Program-made: the position numbers and the translations under genes | NCBI GenBank assembly: GCA_004799435.1 | Contig: SSMV01000120.1 | Location: forward strand, 1 to 64,000 | From: Bradyrhizobium sp. | GTDB lineage: Bacteria; Pseudomonadota; Alphaproteobacteria; Rhizobiales; Beijerinckiaceae | Direction: 5' to 3' | Length of the DNA stretch: 64,000 bases | In this document: one piece after another, positions 50,078-59,082 of the stretch | Position numbering within the stretch: the first letter of the stretch is position 1 | How the letters are laid out: each line of letters starts with the position of its first letter | The notes under the pieces: model-generated | Told to the model about the DNA's origin: nothing | The model's database searches: none | Seen by the model: only the letters and a program-made list of their open reading frames with translations

Positions 50078-50659
50078 TCACCACTCGGGCTGAGGATCGC
50101 CTTTTCGCCACGGCTGAATGGGTTCAAAGAGCAAAGGCCCCGCCATCCGCAGGCCGGGAATGACGAGATAGAAGGCGAGCGCGCCGATGACGAAACCGAT
50201 CAGCACGGCGAGGCTATGCGCGAGCATCGTCGGGTAAAATACGATGACGAGAACCAGCGATTCGATCACATAGAGCGGCACCGACGCCAGCCCCGGATTT
50301 GGCCGAAAGCCTTTCCGGTTGAGCAGGACATGCGAAAACAGGCTGTCCGAGAGCCTGCATCCGACAAGCGCGCCAAGACAGCCGAAGGCGAGCGGGCTTT
50401 GCCAAGCCACCGCCCCGGTGATTCCGAATAGCCCGACGACCCATAGCGCGACAGTCAGGCCGCCGAAAAAGACCACATCGCCAAAGCCATCGGGGATTTT
50501 CACGCCGGCGATCGCGCCGAAGTAGCGCCAGAGCCGGCCGTGACGTTCCTGTAGCGAGTGCAGCAGCGTGAAGGCCACGTCGGCGGTCTGCAGAAAAACA
50601 AGGGCGATCAGCGTCTGGTCGCCGCCGAATATCCAGACGCTCTCGGCACTTTCGCTCAT
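50078..50659 (-). CDS. Hypothetical multi-pass membrane protein
   Basis: This 193-residue hydrophobic protein has about five membrane segments: LIALVFLQTADVAFTLLHSL, VVFFGGLTVALWVVGLFGI, PLAFGCLGALVGCRLSDSLF, PLYVIESLVLVIVFY and LAVLIGFVIGALAFYLVIPG. I do not recognise a named family; the His and acidic residues in and beside the first helices are the only polar landmarks. The start is the second of two in-frame ATGs (50657-50659); the other would add five residues. It is divergent from the helicase gene with a 124-base gap. Confidence 0.7.
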   Translation of the reverse strand: MSESAESVWIFGGDQTLIALVFLQTADVAFTLLHSLQERHGRLWRYFGAIAGVKIPDGFGDVVFFGGLTVALWVVGLFGITGAVAWQSPLAFGCLGALVGCRLSDSLFSHVLLNRKGFRPNPGLASVPLYVIESLVLVIVFYPTMLAHSLAVLIGFVIGALAFYLVIPGLRMAGPLLFEPIQPWRKGDPQPEW

Positions 50660-50783
50660 CGGCGCCCCCGACACGATGTTGCGCTATGCTAGCGCGAAGC
50701 CTTGCGCGCCGCTCATTTTTCGTCAGACGCCAGACCATTGCCGGCCATTGCGAACAAAGGCCGAACTATGTTCCCCTCGCGCC

Positions 50784-52832
50784 ATGGCCCTTGCCGCGAT
50801 TCGCTCCCAGCCCGCCGACGAACTCAATGACGCGCAGCGGCTGGCCGTCGAGCATGGCGAGGAGCCGCTGCTGGTCATCGCCGGCGCCGGCGTCGGCAAG
50901 ACGGCGACGCTCGCCCATCGTCTCGCCCATCTCGTGCTTTCCGGCGTCGACCCCAAGCGGGTGATGCTGGCGACCTTTTCGCGCCGCGCCGCCGCCGAGC
51001 TCAACCGCCGCGTCCAGCGCATTCTCGCCCGCCGCCTGGCGCCGGAAGCCGCGGCGGCGGCGACGCCGCTCTATAGCGGCACGTTCCATTCGATCGGCGC
51101 GCGGCTGTTGCGCGAATATGCGGCGCGGCTCGGCCTCGACCCGGCCTTCACCATCCACGACCGTGAGGACTCCGCCGATCTGATGGCGCTCTGCCGCCAT
51201 GAGGCCGGCCTGTCGCAGAAGGAGGAGCGTTTCCCGACCAAGGGAACCTGCGTCTCGATCTATTCGCGCGTGGTCAATAGTCGCAGCGAACTCGCCGAGA
51301 CGCTGGGGCGTCACTATCCCTGGGCGGCGGCGCATGAACAGGCGTTGCGCGCGCTTTTCGCCAGTTTTGTCGAGGCCAAGCAGCGCCATCATGTGCTCGA
51401 TTACGACGACCTGCTGCTCTATTTCGCCCAGATGGTCGGCGAGCCGGCGCTCGCCGCCGAGATCGTGGCGCGTTTCGATCATCTGCTGGTCGATGAATAT
51501 CAGGACACCAATCGCCTGCAGGCCGAGATCGTGCTGGCGCTGCGCCCGGCCGGACGCGGTCTCACCGTGGTCGGCGACGATGCACAGTCGATCTATTCCT
51601 TCCGCGCCGCGACGGTGCGCAACATCCTTGAGTTTCCAAAAAGCTTCTCGCCGCCGGCGCGCGTCGTCACGCTCGAGCGCAATTATCGCTCAACCCAGGC
51701 GATCCTTGCCGCCGCCAATGCGGTGATCGCGCTCGCTCCCGAGCGCTTCCCCAAGAATCTCTGGAGCGAGCGCGAAAGCGGCGCGCCGCCGGAACTGGCG
51801 ACGGTCGCCGACGAAGCCGATCAGGCGCGTTTCGTCGCGACGCGCATCTTGGAAAATCGCGAGGCAGGGGCGAGCCTCAAATCTCAGGCGGCGCTGTTTC
51901 GCGCCGCCCATCATTCGGCGGCGCTCGAACTCGAGCTGACGCGGCGCAATATTCCCTTTCTCAAATTCGGCGGCCTTAAATTTCTCGACGCCGCCCATGT
52001 CAAGGACACGCTGGCGCTCCTGCGGTTCGCCGCCAATCCGCGCGACCGCATCGCCGGCTTTCGTGTCGCGCAATTGCTGCCGGGCGTCGGCCCGGCGAGC
52101 GCCGAGAAGATCGTCGCCGCCGCAGCCGTTGACGATGGCTTCGCGACATTGGCGCAGTGGCCGGCGCCGGCGCGGGCGCGCGAGGCCTTCGGCGAATTCG
52201 CCGCGCTGATGCGCCGGCTCGCCGCGGCTGCGCCCTGGCCGAGCGATCTCGGCGAGGCGATCGCCTGGCGGCAGGCGACGCTCGCTGAAACTTACGATGA
52301 TTTCGCCATGCGCGCCGCCGATCTCGACGCGCTGGAGCGGATCGCTGTCACCTTCCCGTCGCGCGAACGTTTCCTCGCCGAGTTGACGCTCGATCCGCCC
52401 GACGCGACGAGCGATGAATCCGGGCCGCCGTTGCGCGACGAAGACTATTTCATCCTCTCCACCATTCATTCGGCCAAGGGGCAGGAATGGAAATCGGTCT
52501 TCGTGCTCAATTGCGTCGACGGCTGCATTCCTTCCGATCTCGCGACCGGCTCCTCGGAAGAGATCGAAGAGGAGCGCCGCCTGCTCTATGTCGCCATGAC
52601 GCGCGCGCGCGACACCCTGACCCTGATCGCGCCCCAGCGCTTCTATGTGCATGGGCAGGCGAAGAATGGCGACCGCTATGTGTCGGCGGTCCGCACGCGC
52701 TTCATTCCCGCTTCGCTGATGAAGCAATTCGATCCGATCGTCTGGCCGCCGCGCGGCGCCGAGCCGGCGGCGAATGTCGCCAGCGGGCCGAAGGTCGATA
52801 TCGCCGCGCGCATGCGCGCGATGTGGAAATGA
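50784..52832 (+). CDS. UvrD/PcrA-like ATP-dependent DNA helicase
   Basis: This 682-residue superfamily 1A helicase unwinds DNA 3'-5' in repair. Motifs appear in order: Q motif LNDAQRLAVEHG, Walker A IAGAGVGKTATLAHR (Val for the usual Thr), motif Ia LATFSRRAA, Walker B LLVDEYQDTNRLQ, motif III VVGDDAQSIYSFRAA, motif IV LERNYRSTQ, motif V STIHSAKGQEWKSVF and motif VI LLYVAMTRARDTL. The start at ATG 50784 gives family N-terminal sequence; a longer frame reaches into the upstream gap. It is shorter than classical UvrD II (about 720) and lacks the C-terminal RNA-polymerase-binding region. No AddB or Cas4 partner is nearby. Confidence 0.93.
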   Translation: MALAAIRSQPADELNDAQRLAVEHGEEPLLVIAGAGVGKTATLAHRLAHLVLSGVDPKRVMLATFSRRAAAELNRRVQRILARRLAPEAAAAATPLYSGTFHSIGARLLREYAARLGLDPAFTIHDREDSADLMALCRHEAGLSQKEERFPTKGTCVSIYSRVVNSRSELAETLGRHYPWAAAHEQALRALFASFVEAKQRHHVLDYDDLLLYFAQMVGEPALAAEIVARFDHLLVDEYQDTNRLQAEIVLALRPAGRGLTVVGDDAQSIYSFRAATVRNILEFPKSFSPPARVVTLERNYRSTQAILAAANAVIALAPERFPKNLWSERESGAPPELATVADEADQARFVATRILENREAGASLKSQAALFRAAHHSAALELELTRRNIPFLKFGGLKFLDAAHVKDTLALLRFAANPRDRIAGFRVAQLLPGVGPASAEKIVAAAAVDDGFATLAQWPAPARAREAFGEFAALMRRLAAAAPWPSDLGEAIAWRQATLAETYDDFAMRAADLDALERIAVTFPSRERFLAELTLDPPDATSDESGPPLRDEDYFILSTIHSAKGQEWKSVFVLNCVDGCIPSDLATGSSEEIEEERRLLYVAMTRARDTLTLIAPQRFYVHGQAKNGDRYVSAVRTRFIPASLMKQFDPIVWPPRGAEPAANVASGPKVDIAARMRAMWK

Positions 52833-52854
52833 ATTTCGCAGTCGGGGAAGCGCC

Positions 52855-52940
52855 CGTCATTGCGAGCGCAGCGAAGCAATCCACGGGTGACGGAAACTCA
52901 ACGCCTGGATTGCTTCGTCGATCCGCGCCTCGCAATGACG
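52855..52940. repeat. Nested palindromic repeat element
   Basis: Outer arms CGTCATTGCGAG (52855-52866) and CTCGCAATGACG (52929-52940) are perfect reverse complements. So are inner arms CGAAGCAATCCA (52872-52883) and TGGATTGCTTCG (52906-52917). The nested double stem is a common intergenic repeat of alphaproteobacterial and other GC-rich genomes. It sits between the stops of the convergent helicase and mog genes and may act as a transcription barrier. Confidence 0.85.
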
Positions 52941-52962
52941 CGGTTGGCGGCGGCGAAAGACT

Positions 52963-53493
52963 CTAGGCTTTCGGCCTGAAGGATCGACAGACTGCGGGAT
53001 CGGTCTCCAGCCGATCGCCGCCGATCAGGTCGAGGCAATAGGGAATGGCCGGAAAAACCGCGTCGAGGCAGGTGCGGATCGCCGCCGGCTTGCCGGGCAG
53101 ATTGACGATGAGCGTGCGCCCGCGCGTGCCCGCGAGCTGACGCGACAAGATCGCGGTTGGCACTTCGCGCAGGCTATGGGCGCGCATGAGTTCGCCAAAG
53201 CCCGGCAAGATCCGGTCGCAGACATCGAGCGTCGCCTCGGGCGTAACGTCGCGCGGGCTCGGGCCCGTGCCGCCGGTCGTCAGGATCAGCGAGCAGCGTT
53301 CCTCGTCAGTGAGCACGATCAGCGCCGCCGCGATCTCGGCGCGCTCGTCGGGCACCAGCCGGCGCATCGCGCGCCATGACGTCGAGAGGATCGCCGTGAG
53401 TGCGGCTTCGATTGCCGGACCGCCCTTGTCCTCATAGACGCCGGCCGAGGCGCGGTCGGAGATGGTGACGACCCCGATCGGCGCCGCACTCAT
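52963..53493 (-). CDS. mog: Molybdopterin adenylyltransferase
   Basis: This 176-residue MogA/MoaB-fold protein activates molybdopterin by adenylylation before molybdate insertion. The fold's signatures are present: GVVTISDRASAGVYEDKGGP near the N-terminus, ILTTGGTGPSPRDVTPEA in the MPT-binding loop, and LIVNLPGKPAAIRTCLDAV near the C-terminus. Its ATG overlaps the stop of the SulP transporter gene by four bases on the same strand, implying co-translation. A SulP-type anion carrier next to mog raises molybdate or sulfate as a possible cargo. MoeA and other cofactor genes are not in the window. Confidence 0.93.
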   Translation of the reverse strand: MSAAPIGVVTISDRASAGVYEDKGGPAIEAALTAILSTSWRAMRRLVPDERAEIAAALIVLTDEERCSLILTTGGTGPSPRDVTPEATLDVCDRILPGFGELMRAHSLREVPTAILSRQLAGTRGRTLIVNLPGKPAAIRTCLDAVFPAIPYCLDLIGGDRLETDPAVCRSFRPKA

Positions 53494-55202
53494 GGGCTAA
53501 TCTCCGGCTGACGCGCGGCGCCCGCGCGAAACGCTTTGATCGCTTCTTCGACGCTGTGAAAGAGCCGGTCAGGACCGATCAGTCTGTTCAGCCCCTGACG
53601 AGCGAAGCTTTGTTGAGCGCGCAGGGATTCGAGCCGGGCGAAAGCGATCTCGACGCCGGCGGCGCGCAGCCGGCCAATCATCGCCGCGAGGATCGTCGCG
53701 CCGGTATAGTCGATCTCGACGATGGCGTCGGCCTCGATCACCAATAGCCTGACGCCCGGCTCGGAAAAGGCGCGGATCGATTGCTGAAAGGCGTAGGCGT
53801 TGAGAAAAGACAGCGGCGCCTGCGGGGCGACGACCCGAACGCCGGGCTCGCGCTCGCCATGCTGCTGCAACGCGCTCGCCGGCCACCAGATCGACGTGCC
53901 GGGAATGCGCTCGAATTCGATCACGCGCGCCCGCGTCGTCGTCCAGACGCCATGCAATAGGGAGAGGACGATGCCAACGCTCACGCCCTGCTGGATCGGC
54001 AGAAGCAACAGCGCCAGCATAGTGACGATTACCAGAGCGAATTCGGGGCGGCTGCGCCGCCACACATCGGCCATGGTCGCGACGCGCACGATGCGCTGGG
54101 CGACAAAGAGCAACACGCCGGCGAGCGCCGCATGCGGCACCTCGGCGAAAAGACCGGCGCCGAAAGCGGCCAGGACGATCGCCAGCGCCGCACAGAGAAG
54201 CGCGCCCAGTTGCGAGACGCCGCCGGTCTCGGCGACCACCGCCGTGCGCGGCGGGCTGGCGTTGAGCGGAAAGGCGCCAACCAGTCCGGCGATCAGATTG
54301 GCGGCGCCGACGCCGACAAAATCGCGCCCAACATCGGGGCCTTCGCCCGAAGCGGCGGCGAAACTGCGGGTCGTCGCAGCCGTCTGCACCATGACGACAA
54401 GCGCGATCAGCAGCGCGAGTGGGGCCAATTGCGGCAGATCGGGCAGCGCCGCCGTCGGCCAGACCAGTCGCGGCGTCGCGCCGGCGACGACGCCGAGCGT
54501 CTCGACGCCCCGCGTCTCAAGCCCGAAGACCGCCGTCAGAGCGGCGGCGACGACCAAGCCGATCAGCGCGCCGGGAAATCGAGGACTGAGACGTTCGCCC
54601 CAGAGCATGATCGCCAGCACGCCGAGGCCAAGGCCAAGCGTCAGCGGATTGATCGATCCGACCTCGCCGGCGAGCGCAATCGCCTGTGCGACGAGCGAGC
54701 CCGACGGCGAAGCGACGCCGAACAGGGCCGGCGCCTGACTGACGGCGATATGCCCGGCGATGCCGGCGAGAAAGCCGGTGGTGACCGGGATCGATAGAAG
54801 ATCGGCGACAAAGCCGAGGCCGCAGGCGCCGCCGAAGGCAAGGATCGCCCCAACCAGCAGCGCCAGCGCCGCCGCATCGGCCGCGTAATGGGGCGAGCCG
54901 GCCGTCGCCAGCAGCGCCAGCGACCCGGCGAAGATCGGCGCGACAGTCGAATCGGCCCCGACCGACACAAGCCGCGAAGCGCCGAAGATCGCGAAGCCGA
55001 CCGCTCCGGCGAAGAGCGCGATGAAGCCGATCTGCGGACCGAGACCGGCGAGGCGAGCCGTCGCCATCTGCTCTGGGACCGCAATCGCCGCCAGCGTCAG
55101 GCCGGCGATCATGTCGGCGCTGAGGTCGCTCCAGCGCCAGCCAGCAAAAGAATGAAACAGCGGCCAGCGACGCGGCGAGGCGGCGGCGGGCGTTTCGCTC
55201 AT
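53490..55202 (-). CDS. SulP-family anion transporter with STAS domain
   Basis: This 570-residue membrane transporter has the SulP family layout. About 10-14 helices include LTLAAIAVPEQMATARLAGLGP and ADSTVAPIFAGSLALLA, the conserved NLIAGLVGAFPLNASPPRTAV and ATMADVWRRSRPEFALVIVTM. It ends in a cytoplasmic STAS domain with LLVIEADAIVEIDYTGATIL. SulP carriers import sulfate, bicarbonate or, in plants and algae, molybdate. The start at ATG 55200-55202 excludes 26 upstream codons that lack homology. Overlap of its stop with the mog start suggests a molybdenum-linked role, which is inference only. Confidence 0.92.
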   Translation of the reverse strand: MSETPAAASPRRWPLFHSFAGWRWSDLSADMIAGLTLAAIAVPEQMATARLAGLGPQIGFIALFAGAVGFAIFGASRLVSVGADSTVAPIFAGSLALLATAGSPHYAADAAALALLVGAILAFGGACGLGFVADLLSIPVTTGFLAGIAGHIAVSQAPALFGVASPSGSLVAQAIALAGEVGSINPLTLGLGLGVLAIMLWGERLSPRFPGALIGLVVAAALTAVFGLETRGVETLGVVAGATPRLVWPTAALPDLPQLAPLALLIALVVMVQTAATTRSFAAASGEGPDVGRDFVGVGAANLIAGLVGAFPLNASPPRTAVVAETGGVSQLGALLCAALAIVLAAFGAGLFAEVPHAALAGVLLFVAQRIVRVATMADVWRRSRPEFALVIVTMLALLLLPIQQGVSVGIVLSLLHGVWTTTRARVIEFERIPGTSIWWPASALQQHGEREPGVRVVAPQAPLSFLNAYAFQQSIRAFSEPGVRLLVIEADAIVEIDYTGATILAAMIGRLRAAGVEIAFARLESLRAQQSFARQGLNRLIGPDRLFHSVEEAIKAFRAGAARQPEISP

Positions 55203-55376
55203 CGAAATCGGCGCTCTCGCAATACGGCGTTCCTCAAACGGCCTCGCAGAGCATTGGACGGCCGCCTGCCGCTTATTCACGCCAATCGGGTGCTCTCAGT
55301 CAATGCGCCGAGCCGCTTTCGCCGCCGCGCGCGACGCGATAGGCTCGCCGACGCGACTCCAGGGAGCCCTGTCTTT

Positions 55377-55898
55377 ATGTTCACGCGACGCCTGGCGTTG
55401 GCGATCGGCCTGCTCTTCGCCCTTGTCGGCGCGCAGGGGCCAGAGTTCTCCCAGCAATATCGTCAGCGCTTGGGCGGCGCGCTCAACGAGCTCAACCGCA
55501 TCGTCGCCGGCTTCAATGCCGACGCGGCGCGCCAATCGATCACGCCGGTTGAGGCGATCGCCCGGCTCGAAGGCAATCCCGACCCGCTCGCCCAGGCGCG
55601 CGGCGAAGCGATCGAGACCGACATCGCCCGCGAGTCGCGTCTCGAGCGGGCCTATGACGACATGCTGACGACCGGTACGATGAAGCGGCTCTTCGCGATG
55701 ACGGTCGATTTCGATCCGGCCATCGCTTCGCAGACGCTGCAAAATTTTGAACCCGCGGTCCCGATCACCCCGGAAGCGCTCCTCTTCGCCGGCATGGCGC
55801 TGATTTTCGGCTGGGCCGCAACGCATCTCTGCGCCTGGCCGATTCGGCGTCAATGGCGGGAGCGGCAAGCGCGTCGTCGCAGCGAGCGCATGGCCTGA
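55377..55898 (+). CDS. DUF2937-family membrane protein
   Basis: This 173-residue protein has an N-terminal helix (RRLALAIGLLFALVGAQGPEF) and a C-terminal helix (ALLFAGMALIFGWAATHLCAW). The central region opens with SQQYRQRLGGALNELNRIVAGFNADAARQ, a helical segment diagnostic of DUF2937. The central soluble part probably faces the periplasm and the tail is very basic (RRQWRERQARRRSERMA). Function is unknown. AGGGAG precedes the ATG at 55377. It is divergent from the SulP gene with a 174-base gap and precedes the polysaccharide cluster by 117 bases. Confidence 0.85.
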   Translation: MFTRRLALAIGLLFALVGAQGPEFSQQYRQRLGGALNELNRIVAGFNADAARQSITPVEAIARLEGNPDPLAQARGEAIETDIARESRLERAYDDMLTTGTMKRLFAMTVDFDPAIASQTLQNFEPAVPITPEALLFAGMALIFGWAATHLCAWPIRRQWRERQARRRSERMA

Positions 55899-56015
55899 TC
55901 GGCCCGGGTTAACCAAGCGCCGCCCGGAGTAACCCTAATCGTCGCAAATCGAGACGAAAGAGAACAAAGGCGGTAGGGATTCTCCCCTTCCCGCCCGGCT
56001 CGAGGCGGCCCTGGC

Positions 56016-56831
56016 GTGAGTTCGATGAGCGTCAATCTGTCCCCCGCTTCAATCTCCGCCGAACGCCGGCCCTGCGTCGCCGGACTGCGGGTCAATGTCG
56101 CGACGCTGAGCGAAGCGGTCGAGCTCGCCATTGCGAAAGCTGTCGAGGGCAAGGGCTTCACCTTCTACACGCTCAATCTCGATCACATCGTCAAGCTGCG
56201 CCAAAGCGCCGTCTTCCGTTCCGCCTATCGCCGCGCCACTTTCGTTTCGGCGGACGGCTGGCCAATCGTCCGCCTCGCCAATCGTGCCGCAAGGCCGGAA
56301 GGCCGCAAGATCGAGCGAACCGCCGGCGCAGACATCGTCGAGCCGCTGTTGAGCGCGGCGGCCGAGCGGGACTTGCCCATTTATCTCATCGGACCGGCGC
56401 CCGAGGCCCAGGCGGAGGCGATCGACGCGTTGCGCAAGCGCCTGCCGACGCTGCGCATCGTCGGCGCCGAAGCGCCGACAGTCGAAGCCGGCGATCCGCA
56501 TTTCGACCGGCTCGGCATAGCGCGGCGCATTCAGGCGAGCGGCGCGAGACTGTGCCTCGTCTCGCTCGGCGCGCCCAAGCAAGAACTTCTCGCCGACGCG
56601 CTGTCGGCCCATTGTCCGTCGGTCGGCTTCGTCTGCGCCGGCGCGGCGCTCGATTTCATTGCTGAGAGGATGCGCCGCGCGCCGGAATGGATGCGCAATC
56701 GCGGCCTCGAATGGCTGTGGCGGCTCGTTTGCGAGCCGTTGCGCCTCGGGCCGCGCTACGCGGCCTGCGCTTATGCGCTGCTGCTGCTCGAGTTCGGCGT
56801 CGCCATCCTGCCGGATGAGGAAGCGGCGTGA
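56016..56831 (+). CDS. WecG/TagA/CpsF-family glycosyltransferase
   Basis: This 271-residue GT26 enzyme typically transfers N-acetylmannosaminuronate or a similar sugar to a lipid-linked intermediate at the inner face of the membrane. Family signatures are FYTLNLDHIVKLRQSAVFRSAYRRATFVSADGWPIVRLA, RTAGADIVEPLLSAAAE and LVSLGAPKQELLADAL. The C-terminal helix RYAACAYALLLLEFGV may associate with the membrane. Either GTG 56016 or ATG 56025 starts it. It opens the polysaccharide cluster, overlapping the aldo/keto reductase gene by four bases. Confidence 0.92.
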   Translation: MSSMSVNLSPASISAERRPCVAGLRVNVATLSEAVELAIAKAVEGKGFTFYTLNLDHIVKLRQSAVFRSAYRRATFVSADGWPIVRLANRAARPEGRKIERTAGADIVEPLLSAAAERDLPIYLIGPAPEAQAEAIDALRKRLPTLRIVGAEAPTVEAGDPHFDRLGIARRIQASGARLCLVSLGAPKQELLADALSAHCPSVGFVCAGAALDFIAERMRRAPEWMRNRGLEWLWRLVCEPLRLGPRYAACAYALLLLEFGVAILPDEEAA

Positions 56832-57778
56832 GCGCGGCTCCGCGTGCGGCGTTGACGATTGCGCCTTCGCGCCTCGGCTTCGGTTGCGCCTCGCTGGGCT
56901 CGCGCGTCTCCGCCGTCGCCGGACTCGACGCTCTGGCCCAGGCCTTCGACGCCGGCGTCAACTGGTTCGATGTCGCCCCCGCCTATGGCGCGGGCGAAGC
57001 GGAGCGCCTGTTGGGGCGTTTCCTCAAGGGGCGGCGCGATCGTGCGATTGTCGTCACCAAGGTTGGTATCGCTCCGCCCGAGCGGCTTGGAGCGATTAAA
57101 CTCGCCTATACGCTCGGGCGGCCGCTCGCCGCCCGTTTCGCCGGCCTGCGCCGCGGCTTTCGCGCCCTATCGGCCACCCGCAACCGCCATCTGCCGCTGA
57201 CCGCCGCGCTGATCGAAAGGTCGATCGAGGATTCGCTTCGCCGGCTTGGCGTCGATCATATCGATATTTACGCGCTGCACGACCCCGATCCCGCCGATGT
57301 GGCGCGCGACGACGTGCGCGAGGCGCTCCAGAGAGTGCGCGCCCGCGGACAGGCGCGCGCCGTCGCCGTCGCCGGCCGGCTCGAGGCCTGCCGCGCCGCG
57401 CTGAGCGTCGAGGCGCCCTATGCGATGTTGCAGACCAGCGTCGCCGATCTTGCAGAAGGGGAACCAGCGTTCTCGACAAGCGACGCGCTGATCGTGAGCC
57501 ATTCGGTATTCGGCGCGGCGGGAAGCGGATTTGCCCGCCTCGCTGACAGGCTCGGCCGCGCGCCTGATCGCCATCGCCGGTTGATCGCCGCCGGCTATGA
57601 CGCCGACCCGTCGCGCGCCGCCGCCGCTCTGCTGCTCGACAGCGCCCTCGCCGGCAATCCCGACGGCGTGGTGCTGGCTTCGATGTTCGATCCGCGCCAT
57701 CGCGTCGCCGATCTGGCGCGCGCCGAAAAGCCGGCAGGCCCTGAAGCGCTCGCCCTGCTCGCCGAGACGCTCGCATGA
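56828..57778 (+). CDS. Aldo/keto reductase in polysaccharide cluster
   Basis: This 316-residue NAD(P)H-dependent oxidoreductase has the AKR TIM barrel. The catalytic tetrad is visible: Asp in VNWFDVAPAYG, Tyr in the same motif, Lys in VVTKVG and His in YALHDPDP. The cofactor-binding end of the barrel is shorter than in classic AKRs. A GTGA overlap couples it to the WecG gene, and its stop overlaps the next glycosyltransferase start. In this setting it probably modifies a nucleotide-sugar or sugar intermediate rather than acting in general detoxification. The exact step is unknown. Confidence 0.9.
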   Translation: MSAAPRAALTIAPSRLGFGCASLGSRVSAVAGLDALAQAFDAGVNWFDVAPAYGAGEAERLLGRFLKGRRDRAIVVTKVGIAPPERLGAIKLAYTLGRPLAARFAGLRRGFRALSATRNRHLPLTAALIERSIEDSLRRLGVDHIDIYALHDPDPADVARDDVREALQRVRARGQARAVAVAGRLEACRAALSVEAPYAMLQTSVADLAEGEPAFSTSDALIVSHSVFGAAGSGFARLADRLGRAPDRHRRLIAAGYDADPSRAAAALLLDSALAGNPDGVVLASMFDPRHRVADLARAEKPAGPEALALLAETLA

Positions 57779-59082
57779 CCGCCACGACGTCGCCAAACCC
57801 TCGGCCGCAAGAGAGGCGCGCAAGGCGGCTGCTCGCCGTTCATCGCTGGGGCTATCGCAAAGGCGGCGCCGAGGGCGTTCACCTCGATCATCTCGCGCTG
57901 TTTCGTCAGCGCGGCTGGGACTGCGCCGAGTTCACCGTCGATCATCCCGACAACGAGCCCTCGCCGTGGCGCGATTATTTTCCCACGCCCTTCGCTCCGA
58001 AGCCCGGCCTCGCCGGCATCGGCGCGCTGCCGCGCTTTTTTCATTCACGCGAGGCGGCCGAGAAATTCGCCAGACTCATCGACGATTTCCGTCCCGACGT
58101 GATCCACGCCCATGGCGTCTATCATCACCTCACCAATGCGATCCTGGCGCCGGCGCGCAAGCGCGGCGTGCCGATCGTCTATACGCTGCACGATTACAAG
58201 CTGATCTGCCCGGCCTATCACTTCTACACCGAGCGCAAGGGCGTCTGCGAAGACTGCCGCGGCGGCAAGCAGTGGAACTGTCTGACCAACCGCTGCACAG
58301 GCGGCCCGCTTGCGCAGGATGCGCTCTACGCGCTCGACGGCCTCATCCAATGGCATGGCGGCGCCTTGCGCAAATCGGTTGCGCGCTTCGTCGGCCCATG
58401 CCGCTTCATTGTCGATAAATTCGCCGAACACGGCTTTCCACGCGACAGGCTGCGATACATCCCGAATTTCTTCGAGAGCGAAGACGACGCGCCGGTCTCG
58501 TCCGACGCGGTCGCCGCGCTGCGCTTGGCGCGCGGACGCAACATCGTCTTTTTCGGCCGGCTCTCGGCGGAGAAAGGCGTCGATGTCCTCATCGACGCCG
58601 CCGCCGCCGCGGGCGCGCCTCTGACCATCGTTGGGGACGGTCCGAAGCGCGCCGAACTCGAAGCGCAGGCGCGCGCGCTCGGCGCGCGTTGCCAGTTCAC
58701 CGGTCATCTGAAAGGGGTGGCCCTCTGGGCGCAGGTCGAAGCGGCGAGTGCGATCGCGCTGCCTTCCGTCTGGTATGAAATCGCGCCAAAAAGCGTGCTC
58801 GAAGCGCAGGCGCGCGGCAAGCCGATCATCGCGACCCGCATCGGCGGTCTGCCTGAACTGGTGACTGACCGCGAGACTGGCCTGCTGGTCGAACCCAACG
58901 ATCGCGCCGGCCTCGCCGACGCCCTGCGCCGGCTTCTCGCGATGGATGACAGCGCGCTCGTCGAAATGGGGGCGAGAGGCCGCGAGCAGGCGACGAGCAG
59001 TTTCACCCGCGATCGTTACTATCGCGAAATGACGGCGCTCTATGGCGAGCTTGTCCCGGAACTCGCCGAGGCGAGCCCATGA
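57775..59082 (+). CDS. GT4-family glycosyltransferase
   Basis: This 435-residue GT-B enzyme has a C-terminal donor-binding domain with NIVFFGRLSAEKGVDVLIDAAA, LTIVGDGPKRAELE, SVWYEIAPKSVLEAQARGKPI and GLPELVTDRETGLLV, the pattern of retaining GT4 transferases. The N-terminal half begins RRLLAVHRWGYRKGGAEGVHLDHLALFR, typical of enzymes acting on polyprenyl-linked acceptors. A cysteine group (CEDCRGGKQWNCLTNRC) in the acceptor half is unusual and could bind zinc. It overlaps both neighbours by four bases, so it is in the operon core. Confidence 0.93.
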   Translation: MTATTSPNPRPQERRARRLLAVHRWGYRKGGAEGVHLDHLALFRQRGWDCAEFTVDHPDNEPSPWRDYFPTPFAPKPGLAGIGALPRFFHSREAAEKFARLIDDFRPDVIHAHGVYHHLTNAILAPARKRGVPIVYTLHDYKLICPAYHFYTERKGVCEDCRGGKQWNCLTNRCTGGPLAQDALYALDGLIQWHGGALRKSVARFVGPCRFIVDKFAEHGFPRDRLRYIPNFFESEDDAPVSSDAVAALRLARGRNIVFFGRLSAEKGVDVLIDAAAAAGAPLTIVGDGPKRAELEAQARALGARCQFTGHLKGVALWAQVEAASAIALPSVWYEIAPKSVLEAQARGKPIIATRIGGLPELVTDRETGLLVEPNDRAGLADALRRLLAMDDSALVEMGARGREQATSSFTRDRYYREMTALYGELVPELAEASP

